Shown here in pieces: positions 37,338 through 46,131 of a stretch of 51,148 nucleotides of DNA. The DNA is from Psychrobacter sp. UBA3480 (GTDB taxonomy: Bacteria > Pseudomonadota > Gammaproteobacteria > Pseudomonadales > Moraxellaceae), in assembly GCF_002377945.1 (NCBI RefSeq), contig NZ_DFQV01000017.1, positions 1 through 51,148 on the forward strand, given 5' to 3'. The notes beneath the pieces were generated by a model. That model was given only the letters and a program-made list of their open reading frames with translations. It did no database searches and had not been told where the DNA came from. A program made the position numbers and the translations under genes. Within the stretch, counting starts at the first letter, position 1. Every line of letters starts with the position of its first letter.

Positions 37338-38624
37338 TTAAACTGAAATAGTCTCAGCACCGCCCATAAACGGACGCAATACTTCTGGAATCGTAATGCT
37401 GCCATCAGCGTTTTGATGATTTTCCATCACTGCTAATAGCGTACGACCCACGGCCAAACCTGAACCATTTAAGGTATGAGCTAAGCTGGTTTGCTTACCG
37501 TCTTTAACACGCGTACCCATACGGCGCGCTTGGAAATCACCACAGTTAGAGCAGCTAGAGATTTCACGATAGGTGTCTTGGCTCGGTAGCCATACTTCGA
37601 TGTCATAAGTCTTTTGTGCAGCAAAACCCATATCGCCCGTACATAGCTGTACAGTACGGTATGGCAACTCAAGCTGCTGCAAAATATATTCGGCCTGCCC
37701 TGTCATCGCTTCTAATAGGTCATCAGACTGATCGCTAGTACCGACATTGACCATTTCAACTTTTTCAAACTGATGCTGACGAATCAAGCCGCGAGTATCA
37801 CGCCCGTGTGAGCCCGCTTCACTGCGGAAACATGGCGTATGCGCGGTGAATTTTAGCGGTAGCTCTTTGATATCCAAACGCTCGCCGCGTACCAAGTTGG
37901 TCATTGGTACTTCAGCCGTTGGGATCAAATAAAAATCCATCTCATCGTTGTTCGTGTGATTGCTTAGCTTAAACAAATCATCTTCAAACTTAGGCAACTG
38001 ACCCGTACCTTTTAAGCTATCGCTATTAACGATATAAGGCACATAGGTCTCAAGATAGCCGTACTTCATCGTGTGCGTGTTCAACATAAATTGAATTAGT
38101 GCACGATGCAATTGCGCCAATTGCCCTTTAAGCACGTTAAAACGGCTACCAGTCAACTTAGTCGCTGCCTCAAAGTCCAGCATACCAAGCGTCTCACCGA
38201 TATGCGTATGATCTTGAATTTCAAAATCAAACGTACGCGGCGTGCCCCATTTGCGCACTTCTACGTTATCATCTTCTGACGTACCGACTGGTACATCCGC
38301 CGCCGGAATATTCGGAATTTGCAAAGCCGCTTGAGTGATACGCTCTTGTAGCGTACGTAGCTCGTCTTCCGCAGCTTTAATCTCACCGCTAACGCTTTGC
38401 ATCTCAGCCAATAGCTCACTGGCATCTTCGCCTGATTTTTTTAGGGCACCTACTTGCTTAGCACCAGCATTACGGCGCGATTGCAACTCTTCAGTTTTGA
38501 CTTGTAGAGACTTACGCTCGTTTTCAATCGTCTGCCAGAACTCCATATCAAGCTCATAACCACGGGTGGCTAGCTGCTGCTGTAGGTCGCTTAAATCGCC
38601 GCGTAAGAGTTTCGGATCAATCAT
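37338..38624 (-). CDS. serS: Seryl-tRNA synthetase
   Basis: A 428-residue class II synthetase. The N-terminal long coiled coil (about 25-105) binds the variable arm of tRNA-Ser. Motif 2 reads [27 protein letters not shown], and motif 3 is [16 protein letters not shown]. The serine pocket region TAEVPMTNL is also standard. I chose the ATG at 38624 ([10 protein letters not shown], the conserved SerS beginning); an upstream frame start is six codons earlier. It is a single-gene unit. The tRNA-Ser(UGA) it would charge lies in this window at 19108. A 7-bp inverted repeat (TATCACA-N5-TGTGATA at 38701-38719) lies about 80 bases upstream. Confidence 0.96.
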   Translation of the reverse strand: MIDPKLLRGDLSDLQQQLATRGYELDMEFWQTIENERKSLQVKTEELQSRRNAGAKQVGALKKSGEDASELLAEMQSVSGEIKAAEDELRTLQERITQAALQIPNIPAADVPVGTSEDDNVEVRKWGTPRTFDFEIQDHTHIGETLGMLDFEAATKLTGSRFNVLKGQLAQLHRALIQFMLNTHTMKYGYLETYVPYIVNSDSLKGTGQLPKFEDDLFKLSNHTNNDEMDFYLIPTAEVPMTNLVRGERLDIKELPLKFTAHTPCFRSEAGSHGRDTRGLIRQHQFEKVEMVNVGTSDQSDDLLEAMTGQAEYILQQLELPYRTVQLCTGDMGFAAQKTYDIEVWLPSQDTYREISSCSNCGDFQARRMGTRVKDGKQTSLAHTLNGSGLAVGRTLLAVMENHQNADGSITIPEVLRPFMGGAETISV

Positions 38625-38642
38625 AGTAGTTGCCTGTAACAC

Positions 38643-39122
38643 TAAAGGTGAGTAAAAGGTTTAAAAGTATTATTAATAGAGTAATTGCCTAGCGCATCGC
38701 TATCACAGTCTTTGTGATAACCGGCTATGACGTTATGTTTTATATCAACATATCTGGTAGACGCTATAATACCAAGACACGGCAGATTTGACCATGTTTT
38801 GGATACCTTTGGCTACTTTTCCCTGTTTTTAACTGACGTTCACTAGCTTTTGTTCATTATGCTAATCGCTTATAGCAAATTATTCTGTTTTTAATTTCTC
38901 ACTTTTACTTTCGTCTAGTCTTAGTAAGCTGAGTATAGAGCGTGAACTACGTCATTAATATGACATCTATCCGTGAACAGTCTTGCTTATATGTTTCATT
39001 TAGGAGTACTTTTCGGTAAGATAAGCGCATACCTTTATTCACTTCTAGCCAAGTACAGCATTGCTGCTTCGCTTTGGCAGTTTTAATCCAACGCTTTTAA
39101 TATAAGTATTTGAGAAACCTTT
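38643..39122. other. Divergent gap between serS and the YcxB-like gene
   Basis: 480 AT-rich bases with no supported ORF. It contains the inverted repeat TATCACA-N5-TGTGATA (38701-38719), which could form a small hairpin in the serS leader or be an operator. No T-box was found, as expected outside Firmicutes. Confidence 0.45.
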
Positions 39123-39782
39123 ATGGCCCTGTACCCCTACACGCTCCAACCTGTCGCCTTAAACCTAACTGAGGCTGAATTTCACCAAGCACAGTATGAA
39201 CTGTTTGCCAGTGCCAGCCCGTCTTTTGGTTTATCAAGCTTTAAAACCAAAGAGTGGATCATCATGGCAGTGGTTGTGGTACTCGCTATTGCAGGACTTA
39301 TCTTTGTGACAGGCTATTCAACCATTATATTTTGGTTAATGCTGGTTGGTGTGGTGATTTATCTATTGGCACGTACTTTAGGTTTTAAATGGTACGTAAA
39401 AAGAGAGTTTGACAAACAAGTGGCTGACCAAGAGATGCCAGATGAAATGCGCCAGATGAAGTTAGGCGTGCAGAAGCATGGTTTAGTCATGGCGATGCCA
39501 AGCAACCAACCTGATATGATGAAAAACTCGCAGATGCGCGGTATGCAAATGCGTGCAGGTGCGACTCAGCAAGCAGTTATTCCTTGGACCTCTATCAAGA
39601 GTTGGGATGAGACTGATGACTATATCTTTATGATGTTTGAGCTAAAAGGTCAGCAAGGTAGCCAAATCGTACCAAAACGCTTGCAAGCACAGAAGTTTCC
39701 TATCGATACGATACGTCAACATTTACAAGAAGTGGTACCTATGAAAGGCTTAAATCCTGAAAACTTGCAGCCACCAGCGTAA
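39123..39782 (+). CDS. YcxB-like membrane protein
   Basis: A 219-residue protein with two adjacent membrane helices (about 46-64 and 68-86), separated by only a few residues, preceded by a short soluble N terminus. The C-terminal domain (about 100-205) resembles the YcxB-like fold: KLGVQKHGLVMAMPS, AVIPWTSIKSWDETDDYIFMMFELKGQQGSQIVPKRLQAQKFPIDTIRQHL. The W-T-x-I and F-P-x-D-x-L patterns are the family marks. YcxB-like proteins have no clear biochemical function. A Met/Gln-rich insert (PDMMKNSQMRGMQMRAGATQQ) sits in the domain. It stands alone with a stem-loop after it. Confidence 0.75.
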   Translation: MALYPYTLQPVALNLTEAEFHQAQYELFASASPSFGLSSFKTKEWIIMAVVVVLAIAGLIFVTGYSTIIFWLMLVGVVIYLLARTLGFKWYVKREFDKQVADQEMPDEMRQMKLGVQKHGLVMAMPSNQPDMMKNSQMRGMQMRAGATQQAVIPWTSIKSWDETDDYIFMMFELKGQQGSQIVPKRLQAQKFPIDTIRQHLQEVVPMKGLNPENLQPPA

Positions 39783-39792
39783 ATGTAATGAG

Positions 39793-39826
39793 GTCTCTCT
39801 ATCGTTTAGAAAAACAATAGAGAGAC
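39793..39826 (+). terminator. Stem-loop after the YcxB-like gene
   Basis: Arms GTCTCTCTAT / ATAGAGAGAC with GTTT/AAAAC pairing inside, followed by TTGGTTTTAGTTTT. The T run is interrupted, so it may be a moderate terminator. Confidence 0.6.
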
Positions 39827-39882
39827 TTGGTTTTAGTTTTATAAAACCAATCGTAAAATTGTATTTATTAAATTTAACTTAT

Positions 39883-39904
39883 TAATAATAGTTTGCTATT
39901 ATTA
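39883..39904. promoter_or_regulatory. AT-rich inverted repeat upstream of dps
   Basis: TAATAATAG-N4-CTATTATTA, 9-bp arms, about 145 bases before the dps start. It is loosely similar to Fur-type AT-rich palindromes, but the match is not specific enough to name a regulator. Confidence 0.35.
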
Positions 39905-40048
39905 TAAGCATCAAAGGAAGAGATAGAGTATATATTAATAGGTACGGATGAAAACTAAAGTATTTTTCGCTGTATTTCAATTTATTAGAGTCTTTATTCT
40001 TTTTTATTTATTATCATATAATTACACTCACACTATAAGGACAATACT

Positions 40049-40534
40049 ATGAGTAATTCTAATAATGCTACTAACCAGATCGGTCTAGAAAAAGCAGACA
40101 TGAGCGAAGTCATCGCCCAATTAAACAATCTACTATCAACATATCACGTGTTTTATTTAAACGTACGTGGCTATCACTGGAATGTAAAAGGTGAGCATTT
40201 CTTTACTTTGCATCCACAATTTGAAGAGCTATATACGTCACTACAACTCCAAATTGATGAAATCGCTGAGCGCATTTTAACGTTGGGTGGTACACCACTT
40301 CACGCTTACAGCGATTTTACGCAGCATACTAGCATCAGTGAAGACAAAAACGTAAAAGATGGCACAAGCTGTGTCAAGGGTGTGGTCACTGGCTTACAAG
40401 CGTTAATTGCAGAACAACGTCAAGTATCAGCGTTAGCTGAAGAGAGCGAAGACCAAGGTTCAGCTGACCTAGTTGATGCTTACGTACAAGAGCAAGAGAA
40501 ACTTGTCTGGATGTATAACGCGTTTTTGGGTTAA
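40049..40534 (+). CDS. dps: Dps/ferritin-like DNA-protection protein
   Basis: A 161-residue member of the Dps family that stores iron in a 12-subunit shell and protects DNA from peroxide. The shared ferroxidase site spans two subunits; its ligand residues are visible in the helix NVRGYHWNVKGEHFFTLHPQFEELYTSLQLQIDEIAERI (His, His, Asp and Glu of the family motif). The rest fits the four-helix bundle. The N-terminal tail (MSNSNNATNQIGLEK) is short with little positive charge, so direct DNA binding may be weak. AAGG precedes the ATG. An AT-rich inverted repeat lies upstream, and a palindromic terminator follows. Confidence 0.92.
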   Translation: MSNSNNATNQIGLEKADMSEVIAQLNNLLSTYHVFYLNVRGYHWNVKGEHFFTLHPQFEELYTSLQLQIDEIAERILTLGGTPLHAYSDFTQHTSISEDKNVKDGTSCVKGVVTGLQALIAEQRQVSALAEESEDQGSADLVDAYVQEQEKLVWMYNAFLG

Positions 40535-40597
40535 TAGTCGTTAGTTTCTGTTCGGCTTAACCTTACTTACTAGCTCTAATAATTATCAAATTCTAAA

Positions 40598-40633
40598 CAA
40601 TAAAAAAGCACCTAATTAGGTGCTTTTTTATTG
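40598..40633. terminator. Bidirectional palindromic terminator between dps and the DUF2057 gene
   Basis: A 36-bp perfect palindrome: CAATAAAAAAGCACCT and its reverse complement around AATT, with an A run on one side and a T run on the other. It stops the two converging transcripts. Confidence 0.88.
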
Positions 40634-40656
40634 TCTATCTTTTAGAAAAGACTGTT

Positions 40657-41361
40657 TTATTTTTGGATCCATTGACGCATTTTTTCACGTTCAGCAGGCG
40701 TTGCTTGTAGCCATACTTGCATAAACGTATCTAACGTACTAGTAGAAGTATTTACGCTAGATGCTTGCTTAACAGTGGTCGTGCCAGTGTTGACGTTGCT
40801 AGTAGTGTTTACTACTGGTTGATCTAAAGAGGCGATAGCACGTTGGTTCTGTAACTCTGCATCACCTGCACCGCCGAACACGCCGCCTAGCGCTTTACCA
40901 AGGCCTGAAAATAGACCACCTTGGTTACCGGCCATACTTTGCTGGCTAGCAATGACAGTATTGTTCTGTTGCACAGCGAGTGTTGGCTGCTTGGCATATT
41001 CTCTAGCAGCTTCATAATCTTCTGGTTGATTAGGCATAGTCAAACGATACGTTTGATTGTCGGCCAATTGTGCCGTCACACTGACATTACCTGAACGCAA
41101 ATAATCATGCTCATCACGACGCAAGTTATATAAACGGTCATACTTAGCAGTAATAGCATGTTGTCCAGGCTGTAACGTAAAAGTTTTTTGTAGCGGCTGA
41201 AAAGCGCTCTGCTGAATTTCCTGCCCATTAATAGCAGTTACTTTTATATGGTCATCAACCTGTAGAGTAACCGCTGCCTGTGACAACATAGAGACCGAGG
41301 CAGCCCCTGCCAACAACGTACCTATCGTTAATTTTTTTAGCAAAGAAGCATTCGATTTCAT
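40657..41361 (-). CDS. DUF2057 (YccT-like) exported protein
   Basis: A 234-residue protein with a cleavable signal peptide (KKLTIGTLLAGAASVSMLSQAAVTL, cleavage after SQA at about residue 29). The N-terminal part (AVTLQVDDHIKVTAINGQEI.. QPLQKTFTLQPGQHAITAKYDRLY) is characteristic of DUF2057, to which E. coli YccT/CsgI belongs; that protein slows curli fibre assembly, but no curli genes are in this window. The C-terminal half is a flexible Gly/Ser/Thr/Asn-rich stretch (FSGLGKALGGVFGGAG, NTTSNVNTGTTTVK) ending in a short helix (VWLQATPAEREKMRQWIQK). It acts in the periplasm. Its role here is unknown. Confidence 0.78.
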   Translation of the reverse strand: MKSNASLLKKLTIGTLLAGAASVSMLSQAAVTLQVDDHIKVTAINGQEIQQSAFQPLQKTFTLQPGQHAITAKYDRLYNLRRDEHDYLRSGNVSVTAQLADNQTYRLTMPNQPEDYEAAREYAKQPTLAVQQNNTVIASQQSMAGNQGGLFSGLGKALGGVFGGAGDAELQNQRAIASLDQPVVNTTSNVNTGTTTVKQASSVNTSTSTLDTFMQVWLQATPAEREKMRQWIQK

Positions 41362-41448
41362 AAGTTATTCCATTAATAGTAAAAGCGAGTTGGACAAAAT
41401 ATTTGTATTCTTACGGTTATTCATTTTTTGCTGCTAAAAGTCTTACTG

Positions 41449-42252
41449 CTAAAAATCAAGTGGCATCGTATGTTGGTCTTGATCAGGCGTGTCGTTATCC
41501 ACTTGCGTCTCTTGAGCGATATCCGCCAGCTCCGCGGCTAGCGTCTGCTCATCGATGGTACGCAGAGCATCACTTATGACTGCTTTTGAGATATTACTGC
41601 GACCAAGGTTAGAAAACATTGGTTGAATATAATTAAGTACTTCCATCATCGCACCGATACGATGCGGTCCATCAGTTAGTAAGTGATCAATAATTCGATC
41701 GTCAAACTGCCATCCGCGCCGACGCAAAATAGACTGTAATAATGCTTGTCTGTCTGCCAAATCATGACCAGTAGGCACTTTAAAGGTCGGTGCCTGTGCC
41801 AGACGCGTCATTAAATCTCTTAACTGGAATGGTAAGTCGTCGGCTGGTTTATTAGCGGCAAACAATAACTGGCGTTGCCCTTCTCGGCTACGATTGATCA
41901 GGTGAAATAAAGCTTCTTGCCACTGGCTGCTCTGCTCAAGCACTTCCAAATCATCAATGGCGATAAGATCAAAGTTTTCTAACGATGATAGTACGTGAAC
42001 ATCTGTATGAATCAACTCATTAAGGGACAAACAGATAGCCGATTTATCCATTTCGATAAATGACTCGCAAATAGCAGACAGCAAATGGGACTTACCTGTA
42101 GCAGGGCTACCAAACAGATATAGTTGACCGATCAGGCCGACATGTAACTGCCGTACTGCATCAATAATCGACATCCAACCGGGACCGGCAAAGTCGCTGA
42201 GACTTGCATCATGCTTAATGTCCAGATTGAGACTTAGCTGTGCTTCTGCCAT
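41449..42252 (-). CDS. hda: DnaA regulatory inactivator Hda
   Basis: A 267-residue AAA+ protein homologous to DnaA domain III. It starts with the beta-clamp-binding motif QLSLNL at residues 5-10, which recruits it to the loaded sliding clamp so that it can trigger ATP hydrolysis by DnaA and limit re-initiation. Walker A is GSPATGKS (48-55), Walker B IAIDDLEVL (98-106), sensor-like LLFAANKPADDLPFQLRDLMTRLAQAP. It is longer than E. coli Hda (about 233 residues), mainly at the C terminus with an acidic tail (ELADIAQETQVDNDTPDQDQHT). Gene order hda-perM next to purMN is found in other gammaproteobacteria, supporting the call. Confidence 0.9.
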   Translation of the reverse strand: MAEAQLSLNLDIKHDASLSDFAGPGWMSIIDAVRQLHVGLIGQLYLFGSPATGKSHLLSAICESFIEMDKSAICLSLNELIHTDVHVLSSLENFDLIAIDDLEVLEQSSQWQEALFHLINRSREGQRQLLFAANKPADDLPFQLRDLMTRLAQAPTFKVPTGHDLADRQALLQSILRRRGWQFDDRIIDHLLTDGPHRIGAMMEVLNYIQPMFSNLGRSNISKAVISDALRTIDEQTLAAELADIAQETQVDNDTPDQDQHTMPLDF

Positions 42253-42392
42253 GAATCATCAACTCGTGTTGCGTAGTGCAATGGAAAAATACAATAAAAA
42301 AGATAGATTGTTTTGAGCTGTATTCATTACTATCAATACTAGCCGATACAGCTGTAAGTAATGTCCCTATAGCCTTTGCAAAAATAGGTTAA

Positions 42393-42503
42393 TCACTTTG
42401 TCGAAAACAAATTTAGCAAAACTGGTACCAAAACGGTTGATACTATCAACACTGCGCCTATATATAACATATTTACAAAATGACTGACAAGTCTTTTACC
42501 CAT
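42393..42503 (-). CDS. Possible 36-residue membrane protein between perM and hda
   Basis: Small ORF of 37 codons with stop, starting at ATG 42503 with AAGG four bases upstream. The peptide begins MGKRLVSH and ends LNLFSTK, with a membrane-spanning stretch (MLYIGAVLIVSTVLVPVLL) in between and positive charges only in the first residues and at the end, a proper single-pass layout with the basic end inside. It lies in the 328-base gap between perM and hda and on the same strand. It may be a real small protein or a chance frame in an AT-rich gap. Synteny in related genomes would decide. Confidence 0.4.
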   Translation of the reverse strand: MGKRLVSHFVNMLYIGAVLIVSTVLVPVLLNLFSTK

Positions 42504-42580
42504 TAAGCCTTATCAATCATTGCGTTCCTGTCTTAATATTGCATATCAATCTTTATCTAGCATGTTCAATAATAAGATAA

Positions 42581-43687
42581 TTATCTTTTTTCAAACAATG
42601 CCAGTTGTTTACGACCTTTATAAAAGTCAGTGGTTCGATAATAGCTGTATAAATGGCGGAACAGGACGTTTAAGACAGCGGACACTGGTAAGGCGATTAA
42701 CATACCGACAAAACCTAATAGACTGGCTCCTGCCAATACAGCAAATATGACCCACAATGGCGATAGACCAATCTTATCACCTAACAGCAATGGTTGTAGA
42801 ATATAGCCTTCTGCTGCTTGTCCAATCAAGAACGCACCTACGACCAATGACAAATACGTCCAGTCCAATCCGAACTGAAATAAGCACGCGATAATAGCCG
42901 CGATAAAACCAATACCAAATCCTAAGTAAGGCACAAAACTGGCAATGCCTGCTACCATACCAATGATAAGCCCAAGCTCTAGCCCAATGAGCTGTAACTG
43001 TACAGCATAAATAGCGCCTAGCAACACCATCACCAGCAATTGACCTTTGATAAATGCCATCAATGCCAGATCACACTCTTTAGCTATTTCAGTCACTTTT
43101 TGGCAGTAAGCACCTGGTATCGCCATTTTCCAGTTATGCAAACGCTGGTCCCAATTAAATAGAAAATAAAAGGTCAAAATAGGCACCAATACAATAAGAC
43201 CTGCATTATTGATGAAGTTCATACTTGAGGTCAGTATTTGGCTCATCATGGTGCTAGCATCAGCGAACTTATAATTCGTTTGCATATAATCGACGAGAGT
43301 ATCGGAAAACTCTTTCGACTCTAATTGGGGCAATTTGATACGAGTATTACTATTGAACCACTCTCGTACGACTTGATTGTACCAATTAAATATCTTTGGC
43401 AAATAATCCCACGCCGCTTGCAGCTGATGCCACAATGTCGGTACCAACCACCACAATAATAACGCCATCCCCAGAGTAATCGTCGAGTAGACGATAATAA
43501 TCGCGACCCAGCGCTTGATGTATTTTGATAAGCGCTTGACTAGAGGATTAAATAGGTAAGCCAACATAAAGGCAAAAACGAAGGGTACGATGACGGGCAT
43601 CATCAAATACAAGAGAAATACAGCCACAACTAATGCCACGACAATAAATAAACGCCGAAAAAAAGGATCTATTGGTTGGTTCATCAT
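42581..43687 (-). CDS. perM: AI-2E/PerM family permease-like protein
   Basis: A 368-residue inner-membrane protein of the PerM/AI-2E transporter family. It has paired helices at the N terminus (about 11-45, LFIVVALVVAVFLLYLMMPVIVPFVFAFMLAYLFNPLVKRL), a soluble region, and a C-terminal block of five or more helices containing MVAGIASFVPYLGFGIGFIAAIIACLFQFGLDW, the family signature, and GDKIGLSPLWVIFAVLAGASLLGFVGMLIALPVSAV. Members have been linked to export of autoinducer-2 or to Na+/H+ exchange; the substrate is not known here. A 17-bp tandem repeat (43708-43741) lies just upstream of the start. It is divergent from purM, 519 bases away. Confidence 0.88.
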   Translation of the reverse strand: MMNQPIDPFFRRLFIVVALVVAVFLLYLMMPVIVPFVFAFMLAYLFNPLVKRLSKYIKRWVAIIIVYSTITLGMALLLWWLVPTLWHQLQAAWDYLPKIFNWYNQVVREWFNSNTRIKLPQLESKEFSDTLVDYMQTNYKFADASTMMSQILTSSMNFINNAGLIVLVPILTFYFLFNWDQRLHNWKMAIPGAYCQKVTEIAKECDLALMAFIKGQLLVMVLLGAIYAVQLQLIGLELGLIIGMVAGIASFVPYLGFGIGFIAAIIACLFQFGLDWTYLSLVVGAFLIGQAAEGYILQPLLLGDKIGLSPLWVIFAVLAGASLLGFVGMLIALPVSAVLNVLFRHLYSYYRTTDFYKGRKQLALFEKR

Positions 43688-43707
43688 GGCAAATAATCCT
43701 ATAGTTG

Positions 43708-43741
43708 GACAGGTTTAAAAAAGTGACAGGTTTGAAAAAGT
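43708..43741. repeat. Two 17-bp tandem repeats upstream of perM
   Basis: GACAGGTTTAAAAAAGT (43708-43724) followed by GACAGGTTTGAAAAAGT (43725-43741), one base different, then a partial third GACAG. It lies 21 bases from the perM start codon, in the transcribed leader or at the promoter. Confidence 0.75.
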
Positions 43742-44067
43742 GACAGAGAGTCAGTCAGTGATAGCGATTTCTAAATGATATAACTATAGCCATCACGATG
43801 TGTCACTAGGCGAATTGCTTTTTTCTCATTAGTTTTAGCTAGCTAAACTGAGACGTATCAAAGTCCCTAAAAAGCCTGATTCTTAATAAATTTATGTTTC
43901 TTAGTTTTTATTCTATCAATCACATTTGAACTTGTATTAAGGCCATTATTGACAATAAATTTAGCGTTCTATTATCGCAGAGTACAACAAAAAATCAGTC
44001 ATTTTTTGTTTCTTAACGGCTTATTTGCCACTTAATGCAAATCTTAGTCAAATATTGGCAAGTTGCT

Positions 44068-44097
44068 TTGCGAGTACGGTCTGTTTTTGGGTATAAT
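44068..44097 (+). promoter_or_regulatory. Likely promoter of purMN
   Basis: -35 TTGCGA (44068-44073), an 18-base spacer, and -10 TATAAT (44092-44097). It would give a leader of about 100 bases before the purM ATG. Confidence 0.65.
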
Positions 44098-44206
44098 GCG
44101 CGCACTGTCTTTAAACTTTACTTTTGAACTTTATAACGCTGATTTTTGCGTGCTCAATTACTTTACCTTCTAATCCCAATTATCTATCCCCAACTGTGAG
44201 ATGACT

Positions 44207-45268
44207 ATGAGTGACAAGCCTTCTTTAAGCTACAAAGATGCCGGTGTTGATATCGATGCAGGCGATGCTTTGGTTCAGCGAATCAAGTCCGTTGCAAAAG
44301 CCACTACTCGTCCTGAAGTCGTGGGTGGACTTGGCGGTTTTGGTGCGTTATGCCGTATCCCAACAGGTTATACTTCACCATTATTGGTTTCTGGCACTGA
44401 TGGCGTCGGCACCAAACTAAAATTGGCGCTACAGCTGAACCGTCATGACACGATTGGTATTGATTTGGTCGCGATGTGCGTCAATGATCTATTGGTTTGC
44501 GGCGCAGAGCCATTATTCTTCTTAGACTATTATGCAACTGGTAAGCTGGATGTTGATGTAGCGGCGACTGTCGTGACTGGTATTGGTGATGGTTGTAAAC
44601 TAGCTAACTGTGCGCTCATCGGTGGGGAAACTGCTGAAATGCCAGGCATGTATCAAGATGATGATTACGATCTAGCTGGATTCTGTGTAGGCGTGGTTGA
44701 AGAAGCAGAAGTCGTCACTGGTGAAAATGTTGCAGAAGGCGATGTACTGATTGCACTTGCCTCAAGTGGCGCGCACTCAAACGGCTACTCACTGGTTCGT
44801 AAAGTCATCGAAGTGAGCGGTGTGGATGTTACAAGTAGCGACGAGCAACTAGACGGTCAGCCTATTCAAGACGCTCTAATGGCTCCTACCCGTATCTATG
44901 TAAAAGCAATCAAAGCATTACAAGATACGCTTGGTAGCTCAGCCTTACATGCGATGTCACACATCACAGGTGGTGGTCTAACGGACAACTTACCACGTGT
45001 ACTACCTGATAATCTAGCGGCTAGCATCGATACCACTAGCTGGCAGTTCTCAGAGCTATTCACTTGGCTACAGACCCAAGGTAATATCGAGCAGAGCGAA
45101 ATGTACCGTACCTTTAACTGCGGCGTTGGTTTTGTCATCGTTATGCCAAAAGACAAAGCAGAAGCTGCTATTCAGACTTTAACTGATGCAGGCGAGACAG
45201 CTTGGCAACTAGGTGAAATGGTCAAACGCAGCACTGATGAACAGGCAGATGCAGTGGTGTACCGTTAA
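44207..45268 (+). CDS. purM: Phosphoribosylformylglycinamidine cyclo-ligase
   Basis: A 353-residue enzyme, step 5 of purine synthesis: ATP-dependent ring closure of FGAM to AIR. Markers are the start [20 protein letters not shown], the substrate/nucleotide block [13 protein letters not shown], the [14 protein letters not shown] motif, the glycine/serine pocket [31 protein letters not shown], and the end region [15 protein letters not shown] use the ATG at 44207 (GAG six bases upstream); the ATG at 44201 is too close to that site. The stop codon overlaps the purN start by one base (TAATG), so the two enzymes are translationally linked, as in many bacteria. Confidence 0.96.
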   Translation: MSDKPSLSYKDAGVDIDAGDALVQRIKSVAKATTRPEVVGGLGGFGALCRIPTGYTSPLLVSGTDGVGTKLKLALQLNRHDTIGIDLVAMCVNDLLVCGAEPLFFLDYYATGKLDVDVAATVVTGIGDGCKLANCALIGGETAEMPGMYQDDDYDLAGFCVGVVEEAEVVTGENVAEGDVLIALASSGAHSNGYSLVRKVIEVSGVDVTSSDEQLDGQPIQDALMAPTRIYVKAIKALQDTLGSSALHAMSHITGGGLTDNLPRVLPDNLAASIDTTSWQFSELFTWLQTQGNIEQSEMYRTFNCGVGFVIVMPKDKAEAAIQTLTDAGETAWQLGEMVKRSTDEQADAVVYR

Positions 45269-45960
45269 TGTCAGTTGATAACGCAAGCCAGCCTATCAAA
45301 CCATTGCGTATTGCTGTTCTAGTCTCAGGAAGTGGTAGCAACCTGCAAGTGTTAATCAATGCAATGCAAGCAGGCGCACTACCAATTGAAATAGTTGGTG
45401 TCATTAGTAACCGTGAAGACGCTTATGCATTGACACGTGCTAAAGATGCCAATATTCCAGTTGCGGTATTGTCACACGTTGCTAAAGGTAAACGTATGGG
45501 CATCAAGACGTTTGAAACCCACGCCAACGAGCAGCTAATAGCATGGCAACCTGATTTAATCGTCTTGGCTGGGTTTATGCGTGTACTAAGTGGCTCATTT
45601 ATCGATAATGTACCAGCGCCCATGATTAATCTTCACCCTTCTCTACTTCCGGTTTATAAGGGTTTAGATACTCACAAACGAGTCATACAAGCGGGTGAAC
45701 GTTGTCATGGTTGTAGTATTCATAAAGTGACAGCGGAGCTTGATGCAGGTCAGGTATTGACTCAAGCCGTATTAAATGTCGATATCAACGATACAGTAGA
45801 GAGCTTACAGTCACGGGTACAGAAACTTGAACATCAGTTGCTACCTTGGACGATTTTACTACTAGCAAAAAATGTATTGCCACTTGAAGCAAATAATACA
45901 TCATCGCAAATACAAACTTATTTACCTAAGTTGCCTTTGCAATTGCTGATAGACGGATAA
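45268..45960 (+). CDS. purN: Phosphoribosylglycinamide formyltransferase
   Basis: A 230-residue enzyme, step 3 of purine synthesis, adding a formyl group from 10-formyl-THF to GAR. The N terminus has the phosphate loop VLVSGSGSNLQ (18-27). Catalytic residues match the family: N121 and H123 in INLHPSLLPVYKG, and D159 in TAELDAGQVL. Between them, HGCSIHKV replaces the common HGTSVHFV; the Cys is a tolerated variant in other families by eye, but I note it. It is longer than E. coli PurN (212). It overlaps purM by one base. A strong terminator follows at 46009. Confidence 0.95.
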   Translation: MSVDNASQPIKPLRIAVLVSGSGSNLQVLINAMQAGALPIEIVGVISNREDAYALTRAKDANIPVAVLSHVAKGKRMGIKTFETHANEQLIAWQPDLIVLAGFMRVLSGSFIDNVPAPMINLHPSLLPVYKGLDTHKRVIQAGERCHGCSIHKVTAELDAGQVLTQAVLNVDINDTVESLQSRVQKLEHQLLPWTILLLAKNVLPLEANNTSSQIQTYLPKLPLQLLIDG

Positions 45961-46008
45961 AAATCTCGGCTTATTAAGCTGCTTTTAATACCACTTTATA
46001 TAGCTCAA

Positions 46009-46050
46009 TAAAAAGCCCAGTTACTCATTATGAGCAACTGGGCTTTTTTA
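46009..46050. terminator. Bidirectional terminator between purN and the SSADH gene
   Basis: Long stem AAAAGCCCAGTT-A-CTCAT pairing with ATGAG-C-AACTGGGCTTTT, one internal mismatch, then a T run on the plus strand and an A run on the other. It serves both converging units. Confidence 0.88.
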
Positions 46051-46131
46051 TTTGATAACTATTTATTATTTACTATCATTTAAAATCGTAACTAGTTATC
46101 TATTTAGCTAATTCGTCTAATTAGTTCATTT

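Larger units (their letters stand above)
43688..44206. other. Divergent control region between perM and purM
   Basis: About 520 AT-rich bases. The left end has the tandem repeat at 43708-43741. The purM promoter is near 44068-44097. No ORF is supported between them. Confidence 0.55.

Noticed and set aside
38643..39122. T-box or other leader riboswitch for serS
   Set aside because: No T-box sequence and only a 7-bp inverted repeat; T-boxes are not expected in this group.
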